From an uncultured Eggerthellaceae bacterium (lineage in GTDB: Bacteria > Actinomycetota > Coriobacteriia > Coriobacteriales > Eggerthellaceae): a stretch of DNA of 64,000 nt. Positions 27,693-37,030 of this stretch are shown piece after piece (positions within the stretch are counted from its first letter, which is position 1; every line of letters begins with the position of its first letter). The DNA lies in assembly GCA_949840905.1 (NCBI GenBank), contig CATKXW010000002.1, positions 92,092 to 156,091 on the forward strand, read 5' to 3'. Under the pieces are notes generated by a model. That model made no database searches, was not told the origin of the DNA, and saw nothing but the letters and a program-made list of their open reading frames with translations. Position numbers and translations under genes: made by a program.

Positions 27693-28844
27693 TCAGTGGC
27701 CCATGCGGGCCTGGGACAGCTTGAGAACCTGGAGGAACGATTCGGTGAGGGCGCGGGAGGAATGCCAGGTGGGATGTCGTTCCGACACCAGGTCGCGCGC
27801 GATGACGATGGGGCCCATGGCCTGGATGGCCATCATGTCGGCATGGTCGATGGCCACCGGCCGCACATCGCCGGCAAGGCGGAACTCCTCCACGGCAGTG
27901 GTGGTGGCATACTCCGAATCATCCCCGGTCACGGCATTGAATCGCCCTGTGGCCGGGCTATCGGCCCGCAGGGGCACCGGCGTGTGCACCAGCACGTAGT
28001 CGAGCAGCGACTCCATGCCATGGGCCATCAGCGCCTCCACATGCTCGCGCGCCGTGAGCCCCCAGGTCTCCCCTTGGCTGTCAGCCAAAGAGCACACGAA
28101 CAGCACCCGGCCGCGCGAGGCGGCGATAGCCTCCACGATGCCGGGCACCAGCAGGTTCGGGATGATGGAGGTGAACAGCGAACCAGGACCCAGCACGATG
28201 AGGTCGGCTTCCCGGATGGCGTCGAGGGCAGGCTCGTAGGGCTCGATGGGCCGGCTCGCGTCCGCCCCGACGAGCCGCACCGATTCCAGCGCCGTCTTCG
28301 AATGGCACGCCACAGCCTGACCATCGAGCTCGCGACCGTCCCGGGTGCGGGCCAGCAGCGTCACATGGTCGAGAGTTGACGGATGCACATGGCCCTGAGC
28401 GTCCAACAATCGCTCGCACACCGCGATGGCCTCAGGAAACGACCCGCACGCATCCTCTAAGGCCGCCAACATGAGATTGCCCAGCGCATGGTCGCGCGCC
28501 ACGGCCAAACGGTACTTGAACGCTCTCACCAACGGGTCGCGCGGATCACGGGCGAAAGCGGCGATGCACTTGCGTATGTCGCCCGGAGGGGTGACATCGG
28601 CCTCTTCTCGCAGGATGCCGGTGGAGCCGCCGTCATCGGCCATGGCCACCACTGCGCTCGTGCTCACGCCCAGCGACAGCAGCGCGCGGATGGACATGGG
28701 CGCACCAGTGCCGCCGCCGATGACCACGGCTTTGAGCTTGGAAGCGTCCACATCGCCGTAATCGAGCTCGGAGACGCTGTGGGCCAGCTCCGCGAAGGAG
28801 ATGGTCGCCGATGAATCTATGCGGAACGGATGGGATAGCGCCAT
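27693..28844 (-). CDS. yvcK: YvcK/GlmR-type gluconeogenesis factor (CofD-like)
   Basis: A 383-residue cytoplasmic protein that binds UDP-GlcNAc and links carbon flow to cell-wall synthesis. Motifs are 'VVIGGGTGAPMSIRAL', 'AMADDGGSTGILRE', 'PPGDIRKCIAA' and 'LGPGSLFTSIIPNLLVPG'. About 40 residues precede the GGGTG motif, somewhat longer than usual. Confidence 0.93.
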   Translation of the reverse strand: MALSHPFRIDSSATISFAELAHSVSELDYGDVDASKLKAVVIGGGTGAPMSIRALLSLGVSTSAVVAMADDGGSTGILREEADVTPPGDIRKCIAAFARDPRDPLVRAFKYRLAVARDHALGNLMLAALEDACGSFPEAIAVCERLLDAQGHVHPSTLDHVTLLARTRDGRELDGQAVACHSKTALESVRLVGADASRPIEPYEPALDAIREADLIVLGPGSLFTSIIPNLLVPGIVEAIAASRGRVLFVCSLADSQGETWGLTAREHVEALMAHGMESLLDYVLVHTPVPLRADSPATGRFNAVTGDDSEYATTTAVEEFRLAGDVRPVAIDHADMMAIQAMGPIVIARDLVSERHPTWHSSRALTESFLQVLKLSQARMGH

Positions 28845-28895
28845 GGTCTCTCGCGATTCGCTTCTCGTCGGTAAGGATCGGATAGAAAGCCGCGC

Positions 28896-29942
28896 TCAGC
28901 GAGCCGCATGCTTGGGACGCCGCACGCCGCTGCCGTCTTCGGCGCTGCGGACGCCCTCGGCCAGCTTCAGGTCGCGATGGGCCACCGAGACGCGATAGCC
29001 CTTCGACTTCAGGTAGTCGCCGGTCGATTCGGCCAGGGCCACCGAACGGTGCTGACCGCCCGTGCAGCCCACGGCTATGGCCAGCTGTTGCTTGCCCTCG
29101 GCCACGTAACCGGGCATCAGCACGTCGAGCAGCTCGTCCCAGCGCTTGTTGAACTCGATGGTCTCCTCTCGCAGCATGACGAAATCGCGCACCGGCGCAT
29201 CGAGACCGGTCAGCCCGCGTAGGTCGGGATCATAGTAGGGATTCGGCAAGAAGCGCACGTCCATGACCAGGTCGGCATCGAGAGGCGCTCCGTGCTTGAA
29301 GCCGAAGGAGTACACCGTCACCGACAGCCCGCGCCGCTCTGCGCCGGTGGCGAACAGGCTACGGATGGTGGTGCGCAGCTTCTGGGGCAGCATATCGGTG
29401 GTGTCGATCACGTGATCGGCGCTATCGCGCAGATCCATCAGCAGGTGGCGCTCGCGCTGTATACCCTGGGCGATGGTGGAGCCGTCGGAGCACAACGGAT
29501 GGCGACGGCGCGAGGACTTGTAGCGCGAGACCAGCTTGTCGTCATCGGCGTCGAGGAACACCATCTTGTAGTCGATGCCGCGATCCCTCAGAGCCTGCAG
29601 CTGATCGACCAAGGTGCCGAAGAAATCACGGTTGCGCGCATCGCACACCACGGCCAGCTTGCGCGCTTCATCCTCACCTTGAGCCGCCTCTGCGCCCACG
29701 GCCTGCTCGTTCAGATCGACCAGGTTTCCGATCAGGCTCGACGGCAGATTGTCCACGCAGAAATAGCCTAGATCCTCGAACACGTGCATGGCCTCGGTAC
29801 GGCCCGCACCGCTCATGCCCGTCACGATCACCAAAGGCGGCATGGCCGCTGTGACGTCAACCTCTTCCTCGCTGGCGAAGGCCTCCATATCCTCCGGTGC
29901 GCCATAGGCGTCCCGACGCTTTCCCACGTATCTCTCGCTCAT
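28896..29942 (-). CDS. rapZ: RapZ/YvcJ nucleotide-binding protein
   Basis: A 348-residue P-loop protein. The Walker A motif is 'VTGMSGAGRTEA' and 'FCVDNLPSSL' follows. The C-terminal domain has 'AIGCTGGQHRSVALAE', the conserved RapZ block (here 'VGCTGGQHRS'). In E. coli it is an adaptor for sRNA decay; in Gram-positives the role is less clear. Residues 1-33 are an extra acidic N-terminus. The start overlaps the uvrC stop (ATGA). Confidence 0.93.
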   Translation of the reverse strand: MSERYVGKRRDAYGAPEDMEAFASEEEVDVTAAMPPLVIVTGMSGAGRTEAMHVFEDLGYFCVDNLPSSLIGNLVDLNEQAVGAEAAQGEDEARKLAVVCDARNRDFFGTLVDQLQALRDRGIDYKMVFLDADDDKLVSRYKSSRRRHPLCSDGSTIAQGIQRERHLLMDLRDSADHVIDTTDMLPQKLRTTIRSLFATGAERRGLSVTVYSFGFKHGAPLDADLVMDVRFLPNPYYDPDLRGLTGLDAPVRDFVMLREETIEFNKRWDELLDVLMPGYVAEGKQQLAIAVGCTGGQHRSVALAESTGDYLKSKGYRVSVAHRDLKLAEGVRSAEDGSGVRRPKHAAR

Positions 29943-32011
29943 GCGCTCTCACCTTCGGATGTCTCATCGGTCACCGGGACCACTGCATGGTCGACGATCT
30001 CCGTTCTGCTCTCCTCATTATACTGCGCCAGCACCCGATGGAGCTCCTCGGCCACCTCGGCAGGCACCACCTTGGCCGCCTTCAGCTCGGCCAAGGTAGC
30101 GGCCCGCAGGTTCTTGAACGACTTGAAGTGCCGCATGAGCGCCTTCTTGCGCACCGGGCCCAAGCCTGCCACGCCATCGAGCACAGACGCGGTCATGCCC
30201 TTGCCGCGCAGCTCGCGATGGAACGTGATAGCGAAGCGGTGGGCCTCATCGCGCACCTGCTTCACCAGATACAGCGAGGCCGAACCGCTCGGCAGCACCA
30301 CCGGGCCCGTGTCCTGCCAAGGCACGAACAGCTCCTCGTCGCGCTTGGCGAGACCGGCGATGGCGACATCGTCGATGCCCATCTCTTCGAACATCGCCAG
30401 CGCCGCGCTCAGCTGCGGCTTGCCGCCGTCGAGGATGATGAGGTCGGGCTTGCTGCCGAACCGCTCATCAGCCATGCGCTCGGGGCTATAGCGACGGCGC
30501 ATGACCTCCTGCATGCTCAGAAAGTCGTTGGCCTCCTCGAGCTTCGTGCGTATCTTGAAGCGACGGTACTGGTTCTTATCGGGCTTGCCCGCGGTGAACA
30601 CCACCATGGACGCCACGGTGTAGGAGCCATGGATGGTGGAGATGTCGAAGCATTCGATGCGCATCGGAGGCGCGTCGAGGGCCAGCGCGCTCTCCAACTG
30701 CAGCAGCGCCGCGTTGATGCGCTTGTCGTCGTAGTTGGTGCGCACCTTGTAGCGCATGAGGGTGTGCTGGGCGTTGGTCTCGGCCATGGATACCAGCTCG
30801 GCCTTCTCCCCTTTCTGCGGCGCGGTGAAGCGCACCTTGGCCCCATGGGCGCTGTCCAGCTTCTCGGTCAGCCAGCTGGCCATCACCTCCGCATCCTCGG
30901 GCACCGCCCGCACGATCACCTCGTGGGGGATGGAGGTGGTGGTATCGTAATAGCGCAGCAGGAAGTTATGGAGCAGGTCCTGGTCGGGCACATCAGTACC
31001 CTTGTTCAGGATGAACTCGTTGCTGTTGATGATGCGGCCCTCGCGCACCATGAGCACGTGCACGCCGGCCACGGTCTCTTCGCGGAAGAAGCCGATGACG
31101 TCTGCATCGAGGTTACGGGACGACACCGCATGCTGCTTGCTGGCGAGCGAACCGATGGTGTCGATGCGGCTCTTGATACGACCCGCCCGCTCGAAGTCCA
31201 GCTCGGCTGCGGCTGCGGCCATCTCCTCTTGCAGCTCTTCCACGAACTCGCGATGGTTGCCGCCCAAGAACCGCTCGATGCGGCGCACGTGCTCCTCGTA
31301 TTCCGCAGGCGTTATCTGACCGCAGCACGCCCCCGGACCCAGGCCCACATGGGCGTCGAAACAGGGCTTGATGGCACCGTCTTTGGTGAGGAACGCATCC
31401 AGCGAGAGCTCGACGCCCTTGTCCTTCGCCTTGGCGAGCCGTCGCTCCAATGCCCGCCAATCGGCGCAGGCCGCCGAGCACAGCGGCACCACGCGCCGAG
31501 CGATGTCGATCATGCGCCGCGCCGCGCGGCTGTCGGTATAGGGACCGAAGTAGCGCGTGTTCGCCTTGTGTTTCTCGCGCGTGTACTTGATGGCGGGGAA
31601 CACATCCCCTTTGGTCAGGGCGATGAACGGGTAGCTCTTATCGTCTTTGTAGTCGGCGTTGAAGAAGGGGTAGTGCTGGTTGATGAGGTTCTTCTCGAGC
31701 ACGAGGGATTCATGCTCGTTGTCCACCACGATGTACTCGAAAGAATGTATCTGCTCCACCAGAAGCGGTATCTTCGCGCGCTCGTCTTGGAAGTTCACGT
31801 ACTGGCGCATGCGCGCCCGCAGCTGCTTCGCCTTGCCGACATAGATGACCTCGCCCTCGGCGTTCTTCCATAGATACACCCCTGGAGCCGCGGGCACCTC
31901 GGCGAGCTCTCGCTTGATGCGCGCGATCTTCTCCTGCTGACTCTCCCCTTCGACCCCTCCTGCTTCTACCGGAGCCGCCTCGAGGACATCATCTGTGCGC
32001 TCTTCGCTCAT
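29939..32011 (-). CDS. uvrC: Excinuclease ABC subunit C
   Basis: A 690-residue nucleotide excision repair nuclease that cuts both sides of a lesion. Domains in order: GIY-YIG nuclease near the N-terminus ('GVYLWKNAEGEVIYVGKAK'), UVR motif ('EELQEEMAAAAAELDFERA'), RNase-H-like 5' nuclease ('ECFDISTIHGS'), and C-terminal helix-hairpin-helix ('GVAGLGPVRKKALM'). It heads the uvrC-rapZ-yvcK-whiA unit. Confidence 0.96.
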   Translation of the reverse strand: MSEERTDDVLEAAPVEAGGVEGESQQEKIARIKRELAEVPAAPGVYLWKNAEGEVIYVGKAKQLRARMRQYVNFQDERAKIPLLVEQIHSFEYIVVDNEHESLVLEKNLINQHYPFFNADYKDDKSYPFIALTKGDVFPAIKYTREKHKANTRYFGPYTDSRAARRMIDIARRVVPLCSAACADWRALERRLAKAKDKGVELSLDAFLTKDGAIKPCFDAHVGLGPGACCGQITPAEYEEHVRRIERFLGGNHREFVEELQEEMAAAAAELDFERAGRIKSRIDTIGSLASKQHAVSSRNLDADVIGFFREETVAGVHVLMVREGRIINSNEFILNKGTDVPDQDLLHNFLLRYYDTTTSIPHEVIVRAVPEDAEVMASWLTEKLDSAHGAKVRFTAPQKGEKAELVSMAETNAQHTLMRYKVRTNYDDKRINAALLQLESALALDAPPMRIECFDISTIHGSYTVASMVVFTAGKPDKNQYRRFKIRTKLEEANDFLSMQEVMRRRYSPERMADERFGSKPDLIILDGGKPQLSAALAMFEEMGIDDVAIAGLAKRDEELFVPWQDTGPVVLPSGSASLYLVKQVRDEAHRFAITFHRELRGKGMTASVLDGVAGLGPVRKKALMRHFKSFKNLRAATLAELKAAKVVPAEVAEELHRVLAQYNEESRTEIVDHAVVPVTDETSEGESA

Positions 32012-32400
32012 GCCGTCATTATATCGCGGGCAGAAGGAGGGATATCGACGAAGGACATACTCGAGCGGTCATGCCGGTGCCCGCCGCTGTCATTCCGCAG
32101 CTACGCAGCACCCGAACGACGGATCGCACCACCGAGCACCCAGTTCCTCTCACGGCCTGAAAAGACGTGCTCGCTCCTTGCGAAGCAGTATCGAGAAGAG
32201 GATGGCGCCACAGAATGACATCACCACCCCCTCTCACACCCCTTCCTTTCCCTTTTGAGGACCTCTTGAGAACGCCCCGTCGAGTCCGCAGGAAGGTTCC
32301 CTTCGCAGGATCGGCGCGCATCCACGAGGATGACCCCCTGTCCTCCCCTCGACACCCAAGCGGCGATGCAGCAGATGGCACAGGACCGGAAATCGCAGTC
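32012..32400. other. Intergenic region, no gene seen
   Basis: 389 bp between the start of uvrC and the end of the surface-protein gene. It should hold the uvrC promoter. Open frames exist on both strands, but none shows a family motif, a good ribosome site or coding bias, and no strong terminator for the surface gene was found. Confidence 0.5.
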
Positions 32401-35400
32401 TCAGAACCTCTCGTTCACGAGCCCGGTGAGATCCACTGTGAACACGATGCGGGCGATAGGCTCGCTAGTGACATCAGCGGTGGGCATCGCGAGCACGTCG
32501 AAGCCAGGGAGCAGCTTCATGGCGTAGGTCAAGGGAAGCTCCCCTACCCGCGCGAGATTGCCGAGGGCGTCAGTGGTCACGTCGTCCCCTGCGCTGCCTG
32601 CCGCGACGGGCGTGGCTGCAGGGATCGCGAGGGAGGAACCCGCTTCAGGCGTCCACTTCATGGAAGCTCCGCTCGCGTCATGCAGGGAAAGGAGCGCCTT
32701 CGCGGAGGAGCCCGCCGTCACCTCCACTGCGCACTTATCGGGATTACCCTCCCCAAGGATGCGCGTCGCTGAAAGCGTGTCGTCGGCATCCTTCAGAGCT
32801 TCCAGTTCGATCGAGGCCACGGGCACCTCTTGAGGAATCGAAGAGCGCAGGGTGCCTGACATGATGGGTCCTGCCTGGGCGCCTGCTGCGTCATCCCCTA
32901 TGACCGTCGCACGATCGATGCCCAAGGTCACCGTCCCAGGAGCCGATACCGGTACCTCGAGGTTGGCCATGAGCGTCCAGCAAGCATAGAGGTCGACATC
33001 AGATGCATCCTTCCAGACGGAATCTCTGACGTAGTTCCCGTCCTCGTCGAAGTAGAGCTCTCCTTTGGTGCCGTCCGGGTTCTTGGTCCAATACCCTGAG
33101 AAGGCATGGCCGTATCGCTTGGGAACGGATGCGGAGGGTACCGCCGCATCGAAGGTGACGGCGTGCTCCACCGTATCCCCGAGGCCTCCCTCTCCTGTCC
33201 CGTCGTTGGCATGAAGATGTGCGGTGTAGGGGTTGGCGGAGAAGGAGGCTGCGTATGAGAAGGTCTCCCCATCGTCTTTGCCCTCCAGCATCGAGCTCGT
33301 TATCGTGAAGGACTTCGAGCCTGCCGCTATCCCCGTGCCCGACCAGCCTTGAAAGGTATAGCCCGCATCAGGGGTCGCAGCCATCATCGCTATGGGGCAG
33401 TCCTCCACCGTGAAGTCGCTCGTGCGGTTGGCATGCGTTCCATGGGATGTGCTCCACGAGAGGTGGTAGGTGTTAATGGTCCATTTCGCCTTGGCGGTGA
33501 GGTTGCCGTAGGTGCCCTTCTTCACGGTGACGTTGGTGGTGCCGTTGCCTGTGATGCCGATACCGGATGCTCCTGTCACGTCCCACCTTGCGAAGGCGTA
33601 GCCCGTCCTCGTTCCGGTGGCGGGCAAGGTGAAGTCGGCTGTCTCTACGTTGTACCCGGTCGTCTTGCCAGTGAACGTCCCGCCTCCGTCATCGTAGATT
33701 ATCGTGTGAGCAGTAGGCGTCCACCGTGCGTAGAGCGTGGTGTTGGCCGTCTTGTTCCAGGTTCGCGCGCTCGCGCAGGAGGCGGTGTAGTACTGCGCCC
33801 CTCCGCTCGATGCGCTCGTGTCGTACCAGCCTGCGAAGGTATAGCCTGCACGAACGGGCTTGGTGGTGGAGATGGCCGGCATGGCCGCATCATAGGTGGC
33901 GGTAACGTTCGCGGACTGCCCACCTGAACCTCCGTTGGCGTTGAAGGAGACGGCGTAGGTATTGGGAGACCAGTTGGCCGTGTAGCTCCTGTTCCCGGTC
34001 GATCCCTTTGCCACCGTAACGGACTTGTTCGCAGAACCAGAAAGACCGGTACCGCTCCAACCGGAGAAGGCGTAACCGGTCCTCGTTGGGTTCTTCAGCG
34101 TGAAGGTCGCCGTGTCCACGTTATAGGAAGTCGGGTTGCCCGAGATGGAACCGCCGCTCAGTGTGTAGCTTATAGTATAAGTATTGCGGGTCCACTGCGC
34201 TGTGAAGGTGACGTTGGATCCGAGCGTGACGGTCCCACCCGTGTAGTAGCCCGAGGAGTTCTTCGTTCCGCCTGAGACCGTCCCGCTAGCAGCCCATCCA
34301 TTGAATGCGTAGCCAGTGCGAGAAGGAGTTAGGATCGTGACAGTGGTCACCTTGCTCGAATTGGCCGGCACCCCGCTCGTAGCGCCATTGCCATTCCACG
34401 TAACGGCATAGCCAGGCTCCAAAATAGCCCTCGCTTCTTCAATTGAATCGACAGCGACGCCGTTAATTTTGATGTTCATATAAATCCGATCCACCTTCTG
34501 GTCCGCGGGTGCAAGTCGCCAATGACCTTGTGAACATCGACTAAGGGTTCTTGTCGTATGAGAACTGTCTGGGAACGATGTTACAACTCGGTCGCTTCCC
34601 GAACCGAACCGACATCCATCGTATGTGCAACCAGGGTTACTCTGACCGGCGGAACTTCCCCATGTTACGGTAAAAGCGCGGCTGGTTTCTATCTCACCGG
34701 CTATCGCAGCGGATTGCAAGCGTGAAAGCGAATCGACTTCGGACGTGCGGATGAGCGAAGAAGCCTGAGAATCGCCCAGTCTGATCAATCGATCAAAAGC
34801 TGAACGAGCACGTTCCGGCCTAACGAAGGAATCCTCATATCTGTAATATTCGACGTCTTCGCCTAGGCGATATTCTTCTAAGAAGGAAGCTGCGCTGTCC
34901 GCATCAACGACCAGAGCGTCCACCGATGCGCGATGCGAGAGCGCTTCAGGGTCGATGCTGGTCGCGCTAGGAGCGATGCGGACAGCGCCCACTCGGCCCT
35001 CGGGAATGAGCCGTAAAGTGGCGAGATCGGCGCTGTAGAGAGCGCCATCGTAGGAAGCGTATACAGAGTTGCCGTCTGCGACGACGAGGTATTGCAAGGT
35101 CTCGAACCCTGCGAAAGCGTCATCTTCGATCTTCGAGACGGAAGCTGAGATGCCCAGAGCGAGGATGCCCTTCTTTCCTGCCAGAGGGTTCTTGAACTCG
35201 TAGGTGGTGCCATCATCGAGAGTGGCGACATCGCCATCCATCGAGACGATGGTGCGGACATCGTCGGCACCATCGGGATCGGCGGACTCGCCTTCTTCGA
35301 CAGAGGGATCAGAACCCAGCTCGTCCTCGCAGGCGAACGCTCCAGCTTTCGCCTGTATGTCGGAAGATGCGCTAGCGTCGCCACCATCTTGCGCTGCGCT

Positions 35401-36201
35401 AGCAGCGTCCTCATCGCTCAGGTACCGAGCGACCTCTTCAGGATCGATCCCCGCTTCAGCTAGGAGCGCTTCGTCCTCGAACAGCGCCTTGCAGCCGGCG
35501 TAGTCGGGGTTCGCTCCCTCCTCGCTCAGCCCTGCGAAGGCACCGTTCGCGATGCGGGTCACGCTGTAGGATCCGATGCTGTCAGGTGTGACCGCTTCAG
35601 GGATGGAGAGGACCTGTCGCTCTATCGTCTCCTCGGGCAGCTTGGAATAGTCCGCCGCCATAAGAGCCACGCTCTCACCATCGGCTTCGATCGCGAAGGT
35701 CATGCCCTCGTGCTGAAAGGACCCTACCACGGTGGACTCGGACGAGACGCCATCCTTGGCCTCGGCCCCATCCTCGCCATCGCCCTCACTAGCTCCATCG
35801 TCACCGGAGCCGCTATCGATGGGCAGCTTCGCGCTCACCATGGGGACGGCGCGCGTGGAATCGAGCGTCTGCGCCAGGAAGAAGCTCTTGGTGGTCTCGG
35901 CTTGGGCGACCGTCGAAAGAGCCACGTCCTCGTTGATGACGTCAGGTCGTGCGACGCTCTCGGTCACATCACCTTCGGGTGCGGCATCCTCGGTCCGAGG
36001 GTCTTTAGGAGAAACCTCGCCCTCATCATCTGCAACAAGGGCTTGACCCGAAGCATCAGCGGAAGCAACGGGCTGCCCATCAGGGCTCCCGTCTCCTTCC
36101 ACAGCGAACGCTGCTGCGGGCATGAGCCCTACCACCAGCGCCAAAGCGAACAGCAGTGAGATGGATCGCTCGCAGAATGCAGCGACAGAGGATCGCACCA
36201 T
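32401..36201 (-). CDS. Large secreted repeat protein: BspA-like leucine-rich repeats and InlB B-repeats
   Basis: 1,266 residues. The signal peptide covers about residues 1-33 ('LLFALALVVGLMPAAAFA'). Residues about 160-450 are a degenerate BspA-type LRR region broken by acidic Ala/Asp/Ser inserts ('NGAFAGLSEEG', 'KIEDDAFAGFETLQYLVV'). Residues about 600-1080 hold at least six Listeria-Bacteroides (InlB B) repeats, each ending in the pattern GY-F-GW...Y-A-WT ('TGYAFNGW', 'TGYAFSGW', 'AGYTFAGWYD', 'AGYTFQGW'). The C-terminal 180 residues are a beta-rich domain of no known family. No LPxTG, membrane tail or wall-binding module is seen, so anchoring is unexplained. GGAAGGAG lies 9 bp before the ATG. 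A part near 34.4-34.9 kb is less GC-rich than its flanks. Probable adhesin, by family. Confidence 0.85.
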   Translation of the reverse strand: MVRSSVAAFCERSISLLFALALVVGLMPAAAFAVEGDGSPDGQPVASADASGQALVADDEGEVSPKDPRTEDAAPEGDVTESVARPDVINEDVALSTVAQAETTKSFFLAQTLDSTRAVPMVSAKLPIDSGSGDDGASEGDGEDGAEAKDGVSSESTVVGSFQHEGMTFAIEADGESVALMAADYSKLPEETIERQVLSIPEAVTPDSIGSYSVTRIANGAFAGLSEEGANPDYAGCKALFEDEALLAEAGIDPEEVARYLSDEDAASAAQDGGDASASSDIQAKAGAFACEDELGSDPSVEEGESADPDGADDVRTIVSMDGDVATLDDGTTYEFKNPLAGKKGILALGISASVSKIEDDAFAGFETLQYLVVADGNSVYASYDGALYSADLATLRLIPEGRVGAVRIAPSATSIDPEALSHRASVDALVVDADSAASFLEEYRLGEDVEYYRYEDSFVRPERARSAFDRLIRLGDSQASSLIRTSEVDSLSRLQSAAIAGEIETSRAFTVTWGSSAGQSNPGCTYDGCRFGSGSDRVVTSFPDSSHTTRTLSRCSQGHWRLAPADQKVDRIYMNIKINGVAVDSIEEARAILEPGYAVTWNGNGATSGVPANSSKVTTVTILTPSRTGYAFNGWAASGTVSGGTKNSSGYYTGGTVTLGSNVTFTAQWTRNTYTISYTLSGGSISGNPTSYNVDTATFTLKNPTRTGYAFSGWSGTGLSGSANKSVTVAKGSTGNRSYTANWSPNTYAVSFNANGGSGGQSANVTATYDAAMPAISTTKPVRAGYTFAGWYDTSASSGGAQYYTASCASARTWNKTANTTLYARWTPTAHTIIYDDGGGTFTGKTTGYNVETADFTLPATGTRTGYAFARWDVTGASGIGITGNGTTNVTVKKGTYGNLTAKAKWTINTYHLSWSTSHGTHANRTSDFTVEDCPIAMMAATPDAGYTFQGWSGTGIAAGSKSFTITSSMLEGKDDGETFSYAASFSANPYTAHLHANDGTGEGGLGDTVEHAVTFDAAVPSASVPKRYGHAFSGYWTKNPDGTKGELYFDEDGNYVRDSVWKDASDVDLYACWTLMANLEVPVSAPGTVTLGIDRATVIGDDAAGAQAGPIMSGTLRSSIPQEVPVASIELEALKDADDTLSATRILGEGNPDKCAVEVTAGSSAKALLSLHDASGASMKWTPEAGSSLAIPAATPVAAGSAGDDVTTDALGNLARVGELPLTYAMKLLPGFDVLAMPTADVTSEPIARIVFTVDLTGLVNERF

Positions 36202-36340
36202 AGCGACCAGCTCCTTCCGGCGTGTGTGTTCTCGTCACACCGTGGAGGAGGCCGACTTCTTTGAAAGCTTTTTCACGGTCGTTCCCGGCGACCAAAGTGA
36301 AAGGAAGGCATCCACCACAGTCGGCAGAAAGCGAGATCGC
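36202..36340 (-). promoter_or_regulatory. Structured 5' leader of the surface-protein gene
   Basis: About 140 nt between the predicted transcript start and the ATG. In the mRNA sense, TTTCAC-TTT-GGTCG and CGACC-GTGAAA pair around a 7-nt loop (about 36271-36299), and GTGT...ACAC can pair nearer the gene. No known riboswitch class is recognised. Confidence 0.35.
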
Positions 36341-36370
36341 ATAATGTCGAATACGAACGCGTATTGACAA
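36341..36370 (-). promoter_or_regulatory. Predicted promoter of the surface-protein gene
   Basis: On the minus strand, TTGTCA (36370-36365) and CATTAT (36346-36341) are 18 bp apart. Confidence 0.6.
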
Positions 36371-36825
36371 AAACACATCCCGAAAGGCAGATGCCCTCCC
36401 TGCATGTTTTTGCAATACTATCCGCAAGCGTGAACAGTGCAAAACACTATCCACCGTTGGAAACACGCGTCATATGACGCATTATCGACTCCGTATTCTG
36501 TTTTATGCGATCCCTTCCGAAGAAGGACCCGCTTTCTGCCAAGGCGGACTATAGCACGGTCGCGAAGAGGCTTCAAACGACCAGTGCTTTACCGAACCAT
36601 GAAGCTCGAGAAAAAGGCAAGGTCAAGCTCCTGCTCCTCTCCAATTGTGAAGATTTTGAATCTCGCCGGGCGAAAAGCCCACGTACGTGCGCATCCGAGA
36701 AAGGATTGTTCATCCAAAGGATCATAGGCTACGACCGTCCCCTCCCCTTCGAAGGATGCATGCCTCCGAAGGGTGGTGACGCCGTGCTCCTTCACCCGTT
36801 GCAACCCCCCCCGATCGAGCGATGA
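36371..36825. other. Intergenic region with an inverted repeat
   Basis: About 450 bp without a supportable gene. It contains a near-perfect inverted repeat at 36745-36773 (CCCTTCGAAGG / CCTCCGAAGGG, one mismatch) around a palindromic ATGCAT. Short frames on both strands (for example minus 36589-36804) have no recognisable motif. Confidence 0.45.
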
Positions 36826-36984
36826 TCAGGCTCGGAAGCTCTGATCGATGCACCGGACGAGAAGCTCATAAGGGCCGAACGCGAACGCGCCGCGATAGAG
36901 AAGGCCTTCAACGTTGTTCGAAACGATGAAACCCTCGACGTCCTCCACCGCATGCAGATACACGACGATGTAAGGGTGGTGCAT
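36826..36984 (-). CDS. Possible 52-residue small protein or gene remnant
   Basis: A short minus-strand frame from ATG 36984 to TGA 36826, beginning MHHPYIVVYL and ending VRCIDQSFRA. Its residue mix (many V, E, Y, F and G, few Arg or Ser runs) looks like real protein rather than a GC-rich shadow. The ribosome site is weak. It faces away from the ArsM-ArsS gene and its 5' end overlaps that gene's probable promoter. It may be a small protein or the tail of a lost gene; no family is recognised. Confidence 0.4.
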   Translation of the reverse strand: MHHPYIVVYLHAVEDVEGFIVSNNVEGLLYRGAFAFGPYELLVRCIDQSFRA

Positions 36985-37030
36985 GTCCTATACTGGTCGC
37001 ATACAACCAAAACGAACGAGGAGAAAGCGC

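Noticed and set aside
32019..32381. 120-codon minus-strand frame between uvrC and the surface gene
   Set aside because: No ribosome site, no family motif, and Arg/Ser/Gly-rich content as in chance frames of this genome.
36589..36804. 71-codon minus-strand frame before the surface gene
   Set aside because: It runs through the inverted repeat at 36745-36773 and has no recognised relative; kept only as an intergenic note.
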